Below, piece by piece: positions 15,048 through 17,996 of a DNA stretch of 17,996 bases. The DNA is taken from the NCBI GenBank assembly GCA_039934475.1, contig JBDTMC010000119.1, forward strand, positions 1 to 17,996, read 5' to 3'. A model generated the notes under the pieces. The model searched no databases, was not told the DNA's origin, and saw only the letters and a program-made list of their open reading frames with translations. Within the stretch, counting starts at the first letter, position 1, and each line of letters opens with the position of its first letter. The stretch is from JBDTMC01 sp039934475. Lineage in GTDB: Bacteria > Acidobacteriota > Terriglobia > Bryobacterales > Bryobacteraceae. A program made the position numbers and the translations under genes.

Positions 15048-15835
15048 TGGACGCCTCCGGTCCTGCGGCGAAGATATTCGTCGAGGCCGAGTTTGGGCGC
15101 AGCGGGACGAGACGCGCGGGGCGGGGCGGTGGCCGGTTGCGCGGCACGGATTTCCACGCGGCCAATGGATACCGTGATGACCGAATCGGGCTCAGGCGCC
15201 GGCAGAGGCGGCGGGGGCGCGGCAATCTTCGGGGTACGCTGCGGCAGCGGCAACGATGGTTTGGCGACAGCGGGTGGCCGCGCCTGCGGGTTCTCTTGCC
15301 CGCGCGGAGACGGCGCTTTTGCCGACGCGATGGGACGTTGCTCAACGATGGTGCGATCGAGACGCGGCTGCAGCGCGGCGGCAACAGGAATTGGACGCTC
15401 GATGATGCGGTGTTGCTGTATGACTGTCTGGCGCACTTCGGCGTGCGTGTGTTCCTGCCGTGTCTCCGTAAAGTGATGGACGACGCTCTGCGGTGCTGGC
15501 GGCACTTCGTGGAGACGCTCCGTGTGATGCTCCACTAAACGCTCCGCGGGCGGCATTGTGGGCCGCAGGTGCGCGGTTGGCTGAGGCGCAGCAGGCGCCG
15601 GCGGTGGTACAGGTTGCGATGGTTCCGATTGCGAGAGAGACTCAGCGACGCGCACGGCACGCGCGGGAGGAGCAGGCTGCGCCGGCGCAGGCAGGACGGC
15701 GGATTGCTCCACGGTGATTTCGGACAGGGACTGCTGGTCCTGGGCGTGTGGTTCAAAGAGAGCCGGCTGACGCCGCTGCAGCCGGGGCGCCTGGTCCAGA
15801 GATCGCGCGATGAGTTGAGTCAGGAAATCGGCCAT
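15044..15835 (-). CDS. Proline-rich eCIS-associated protein with conserved ends
   Basis: The protein has 263 residues in three parts. Residues 1-30 (MADFLTQLIARSLDQAP, then LFEPH) form a short amphipathic helix and linker. Residues 45-215 are low-complexity, rich in Pro, Ala, Gln, His and Glu. Residues about 218-258 (DSVITVSIGRVEIRA, then KLGLDEYLRRR) form a compact conserved-looking tail. I recall proteins of this layout, with an RSL...FEP start and an IGRVE...YLRRR end, next to terminator genes in other eCIS clusters, but no function is established to my knowledge. The architecture suggests a flexible tether that joins two binding partners, perhaps at the cap or between particle and membrane; this is inference. 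AAGGA lies five bases before the ATG. The stop overlaps the terminator start as ATGA. Confidence 0.85.
   Translation of the reverse strand: MADFLTQLIARSLDQAPRLQRRQPALFEPHAQDQQSLSEITVEQSAVLPAPAQPAPPARAVRVAESLSQSEPSQPVPPPAPAAPQPTAHLRPTMPPAERLVEHHTERLHEVPPAPQSVVHHFTETRQEHTHAEVRQTVIQQHRIIERPIPVAAALQPRLDRTIVEQRPIASAKAPSPRGQENPQARPPAVAKPSLPLPQRTPKIAAPPPPLPAPEPDSVITVSIGRVEIRAAQPATAPPRASRPAAPKLGLDEYLRRRTGGVQ
15054..15058 (-). promoter_or_regulatory. Ribosome binding site of the terminator gene
   Basis: GGAGG on the minus strand, six bases before the ATG at 15,047, within the 3' end of the proline-rich gene. Confidence 0.7.
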
Positions 15836-15840
15836 CGTAT

Positions 15841-15845
15841 TCCTT
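15841..15845 (-). promoter_or_regulatory. Ribosome binding site of the proline-rich gene
   Basis: AAGGA on the minus strand, five bases before the ATG at 15,835, in the 21-base gap after the zinc-ribbon gene. Confidence 0.7.
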
Positions 15846-15856
15846 GAGAGTGTTCC

Positions 15857-16567
15857 TTAGGCGGTTTCAGCCTCAATCAGATCCAAATACATGCGCCGCC
15901 GCCGCGCGGACAATGTGAGGATCTCCTGTTCGTTCCAGCCATAGGTACGCGCCAGGCGGTGCACGTCATGGAGCAGGCGCATCGCCCACTCATCCACCTC
16001 GGCCCAAAGGTGAGACACGATGTCGAAGGCCAGAGACCAGGCGTTTGTGCAGTGCGGACAGCGGAGTGCGATCTGCACATCCGCCTGCGGGTCGGCTTCA
16101 GCCATAGCCCTGAGCGCGGCGTCTATGGCGGACGAAGGCAATGACGCCAGGTTTTCCACGCAGCGCTGAAGGAGCCGCTGGCGCGCCTCCAAAGGCGGGA
16201 GAGCAGTTGCCCGCAGCAGGTACTCTGTGGTGGGGAGGCGGAAATGAACGTGGTGACCGTCGCACACCACCTCCAGGCGGGCAGCAGGCGCGGAGTCAGC
16301 CAGCACGTCAGTTGTCCGAAAATTCACTTCGAGGATCTCCCCGCACGAGGGGCAAGTGGCCGTGGTTTCGATAAGGGGTCCAAACCAGGCTTCGCGCAGC
16401 CGAAGCAGAAAGGCGTCGCGCTGACCGACAGGGCGGGCAGCCCACTCCTCGGCGGGATACTCCGGCCACACCGCCGACAGAAGGGCGAGGGGACGAAGCA
16501 AGTTTGTTTGCGCGCTGGCGGCCTCCCAGGTCGCCAGCAGCGTGGCGGCATTCAGAGTCGTAGCCAT
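15857..16567 (-). CDS. CxxC zinc-ribbon protein, possible T4-type baseplate assembly protein
   Basis: The protein has 236 residues. It carries CPSC at 72-75 and CPHC at 170-173, two CxxC knuckles nearly 100 residues apart that could bind one zinc ion. The first part is helical (LNAATLLATWEAA, then QRDAFLLRLREAWFGP). The end reads RTYGWNEQEILTLSARRRRM, a Trp/Arg-rich motif that I associate with T4 baseplate-type proteins (gp26/gp51-like) found in myophage and eCIS clusters. T4 gp26 and gp51 help assemble the baseplate hub. By analogy this would be an assembly factor, but I could not confirm homology. The gap to the upstream tube gene is 39 bases, with only a weak CGGAT in front of the ATG. Alternative: an unrelated zinc-binding structural component. 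Confidence 0.8.
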   Translation of the reverse strand: MATTLNAATLLATWEAASAQTNLLRPLALLSAVWPEYPAEEWAARPVGQRDAFLLRLREAWFGPLIETTATCPSCGEILEVNFRTTDVLADSAPAARLEVVCDGHHVHFRLPTTEYLLRATALPPLEARQRLLQRCVENLASLPSSAIDAALRAMAEADPQADVQIALRCPHCTNAWSLAFDIVSHLWAEVDEWAMRLLHDVHRLARTYGWNEQEILTLSARRRRMYLDLIEAETA

Positions 16568-16606
16568 CGGAGTTCATCCGTAGGGATTCGAATGACGTCG
16601 GCGTTA

Positions 16607-17131
16607 CTACGCCGGGTCAGTGAACGTGGGTTCGCCGGGCTCGGCTACTTCGACGTCCCGTACCCAGCCTTCGTTCTCGATCTTCAAGTGTTGAATGGCG
16701 ATGGCATTAGCATTGGCGTCGAGGTCAGGCAGGGCCTGGAATTCGCTGACCCAGCAACGGAACACCTTGTAAGCCAGCACCAATTGCCCGGATTCGTTAT
16801 AGACCTCAATGATGATGTCCTTGCGGAAATCCTTGAGGGAGACTTCCGCTCCGAGGCCCGACCCGAAATTCCAGATCTTATTGGCCCACTGTTCAAATTC
16901 CTTGTCGTGTGTGACGCCACGCTCCAGGGTGACGGCTTCGAATTCCGTCCTGCCAGGAGACTTGCGGCTGGAGGACGGATCCCCTCCTTCGCGGTGCTTC
17001 ACAACCTCGGTGGTACGCTTCAGCGAGCTGACTTTGCTCACTCCGGCTACGTATTTGCCATCCCACTTCACCCGGAACTTGAAGTTCTTATACGGGTCGA
17101 AGCGCTGCGCATTAACGGTGAATTGTGCCAT
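16607..17131 (-). CDS. Inner tube protein (T4 gp19 / Afp1-Afp5 class)
   Basis: The 174-residue length is in the usual range for eCIS tube subunits. It has the typical order of elements: DPYKNFKFRVKWDGKYVAGV at 12-31, SSLKRTTEVVKHREGGD at 35-51, then TEFEAVTLERGVTHDKEFEQW at about 62-82, KDIIIEVYNESGQLVLAYKV at 104-123, and the conserved end CWVSEFQALPDLDANANAIA followed by IQHLKIENEGW. Hexameric rings of this protein stack into the tube that holds cargo and is pushed through the target membrane. It follows the sheath gene by 33 bases, the common sheath-tube order, and has GAGGA nine bases before its ATG. Only one tube gene is visible; further paralogues may lie outside the window. Confidence 0.95.
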   Translation of the reverse strand: MAQFTVNAQRFDPYKNFKFRVKWDGKYVAGVSKVSSLKRTTEVVKHREGGDPSSSRKSPGRTEFEAVTLERGVTHDKEFEQWANKIWNFGSGLGAEVSLKDFRKDIIIEVYNESGQLVLAYKVFRCWVSEFQALPDLDANANAIAIQHLKIENEGWVRDVEVAEPGEPTFTDPA

Positions 17132-17140
17132 GGAACGTAT

Positions 17141-17145
17141 TCCTC
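17141..17145 (-). promoter_or_regulatory. Ribosome binding site of the tube gene
   Basis: GAGGA on the minus strand, nine bases before the ATG at 17,131, in the 33-base gap after the sheath stop. Tube proteins are needed in high copy, which fits a proper site of its own. Confidence 0.65.
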
Positions 17146-17164
17146 TTCTCGTTCAGTTTCACTC

Positions 17165-17996
17165 TTAAACCGCAATCTGCCCGGCGATCTGTTGGAGCTT
17201 GATCACCACGAACTCGGCCGGTTTCAGCGGCGCGAAGCCCACCAGCACGTTCACCACGCCCAAATTGATGTCGGTCTGGGTGGTTGTCTCTTTATCGCAT
17301 TTCACGAAGTATGCGTCGCGAGGGGAACTGCCCTGAAAGGCGCCTTGGCGGAACAAATTGTGCATGAATGCGCCGACATTAAGGCGGATTTGCGCCCACA
17401 GCGGCTCATCATTCGGCTCAAAGACAACCCATTGCAAGCCGCGGTACAGGCTTTCTTCGATGTAGAGTGCGGTGCGCCGGACCGGGATGTACTTGTATTC
17501 GTCAGCCAATTGATCGGCGCCGCGCAGCGTGCGGGAACCCCACACCACACGTCCGGCTGCGGGGAAGGCGCGCAGGCAGTTGATGCCGAGCGGGTTCAAT
17601 TCGCCGTTTTCGGCGTCAGTGAGCGGCACCGAAAGGGCAGGCACTCCATTCAGCACGGCATCAAGGCCGGCAGGCGCTTTCCAGACGCCGCGCTGAGTGT
17701 CGGTCCGCGCCATAACTCCAGCGATGGCGCCACAAGCGGCAAAGGTTTCGGTTTGGTTGTCGTGGAGCAGGTTCTGCTGCCGCAACCGGGGGAAAAATAT
17801 AGCTGCATTGCGGCTATTGGTGCCGATGTTCGCCACCCCCGCCTTCGCAGTGTCTTTGGTGTTCCAGCCGGCGGGCGAATCGACAATCAACAGCGCGCGG
17901 CGGCGTTCGGCATAGGCAGCCGCGGCAGCGGTCAGGTTGGTATCCACATCCATCTGTTCGCCGACGCCTTTGTAGGGCGGAATGCAGAGGAGGTTG
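17165..17996 (-). CDS. Contractile tail sheath protein, C-terminal part (Afp2/3/4 class)
   Basis: The frame is open to the right edge, so the first methionine inside the window (17,953) is internal; residues before it read NLLCIPPYKGVGEQ. About 276 residues are present. The recognisable sheath core is AAAAAYAERRRALLIVDSPA, then NSRNAAIFFPRLRQQN, GAIAGVMARTDTQRGVWKAP, VVWGSRTL and YIPVRRTALYIEESLYRGLQ. The C terminus AYFVKCDKETTTQTDINLGV, then APLKPAEFVVIKLQQIAGQ is the conserved part that links sheath subunits and contacts the tube. The sheath contracts to drive the tube outwards. The N-terminal part and any second sheath paralogue are outside the window. Confidence 0.96.
   Translation of the reverse strand, partial: NLLCIPPYKGVGEQMDVDTNLTAAAAAYAERRRALLIVDSPAGWNTKDTAKAGVANIGTNSRNAAIFFPRLRQQNLLHDNQTETFAACGAIAGVMARTDTQRGVWKAPAGLDAVLNGVPALSVPLTDAENGELNPLGINCLRAFPAAGRVVWGSRTLRGADQLADEYKYIPVRRTALYIEESLYRGLQWVVFEPNDEPLWAQIRLNVGAFMHNLFRQGAFQGSSPRDAYFVKCDKETTTQTDINLGVVNVLVGFAPLKPAEFVVIKLQQIAGQIAV

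Noticed and set aside
14580..15476. Plus-strand open frame of 298 residues opposite the terminator and proline-rich genes.
   Set aside because: The Gly/Arg/Cys-rich translation spans the junction of two supported minus-strand genes and has no domain pattern.
16308..16577. Alternative minus-strand start at 16,577 with an 89-residue frame.
   Set aside because: It is out of frame with the CxxC protein, ends inside it and shows no motif; the start at 16,567 opens the full protein.
17165..17953. Taking the ATG at 17,953 as the start of the sheath gene.
   Set aside because: The frame stays open to the window edge with sheath-like residues upstream, so this methionine is internal to a longer protein.
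1..17996. Full prophage, type VI secretion locus or CRISPR array.
   Set aside because: No capsid, terminase, integrase, TssJLM membrane complex or spaced direct repeats are seen. DUF4157 proteins, the Afp15-type ATPase and DUF4255 terminator point to an eCIS.

Overview
The window is part of one gene cluster. Every supportable gene lies on the minus strand, and transcription runs from high to low coordinates. The cluster encodes an extracellular contractile injection system (eCIS), a phage-tail-like particle related to the Serratia antifeeding prophage (Afp) and Photorhabdus virulence cassettes (PVC). DNA is GC-rich with a uniform look. No RNA gene, insertion sequence, CRISPR array, integrase or phage replication gene was seen. 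The host cannot be fixed from this sequence. A GC-rich soil-type bacterium (Acidobacteriota, Myxococcota or similar, where such clusters are known) is a guess only.

Layout in transcription order: tail sheath C-terminal part (runs off the right edge); tube protein of the T4 gp19 class; a CxxC/CxxC zinc-ribbon-like protein resembling T4-type baseplate assembly proteins; a proline-rich protein with conserved ends; a DUF4255/Pvc16-type tail terminator; an AAA+ ATPase of the Afp15/Pvc15 class; an 86-residue unknown; a giant 2687-residue protein with an HELTH DUF4157 module followed by helical repeats and a long beta-rich AsmA/TamB-like region; a second DUF4157 protein fused to an OmpA-like domain; the tube-initiator domain (Afp7 N-terminal type); a separate LysM protein (Afp7 C-terminal type); and a gpD/gp27-like hub protein (runs off the left edge).

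The genes are packed without a real intergenic space. The largest gap is 39 bases. Five consecutive junctions (15,047; 13,734; 11,710; 11,453; 3,393) are four-base ATGA overlaps, so terminator, ATPase, unknown, giant protein and DUF4157-OmpA protein look translationally coupled. No promoter or terminator could be supported, and the operon promoter probably lies beyond the right edge.

The structural genes would build sheath, tube, cap and hub. The ATPase is expected to act in assembly. The two DUF4157 proteins are embedded between ATPase and baseplate genes and are the unusual part. They are candidate cargo, processing enzymes or particle-specific components. Expected partners not seen here (gp25-like protein, spike tip, gpJ/gpI-like baseplate wedges, tail fibre, recognisable tape measure) presumably lie outside the window.
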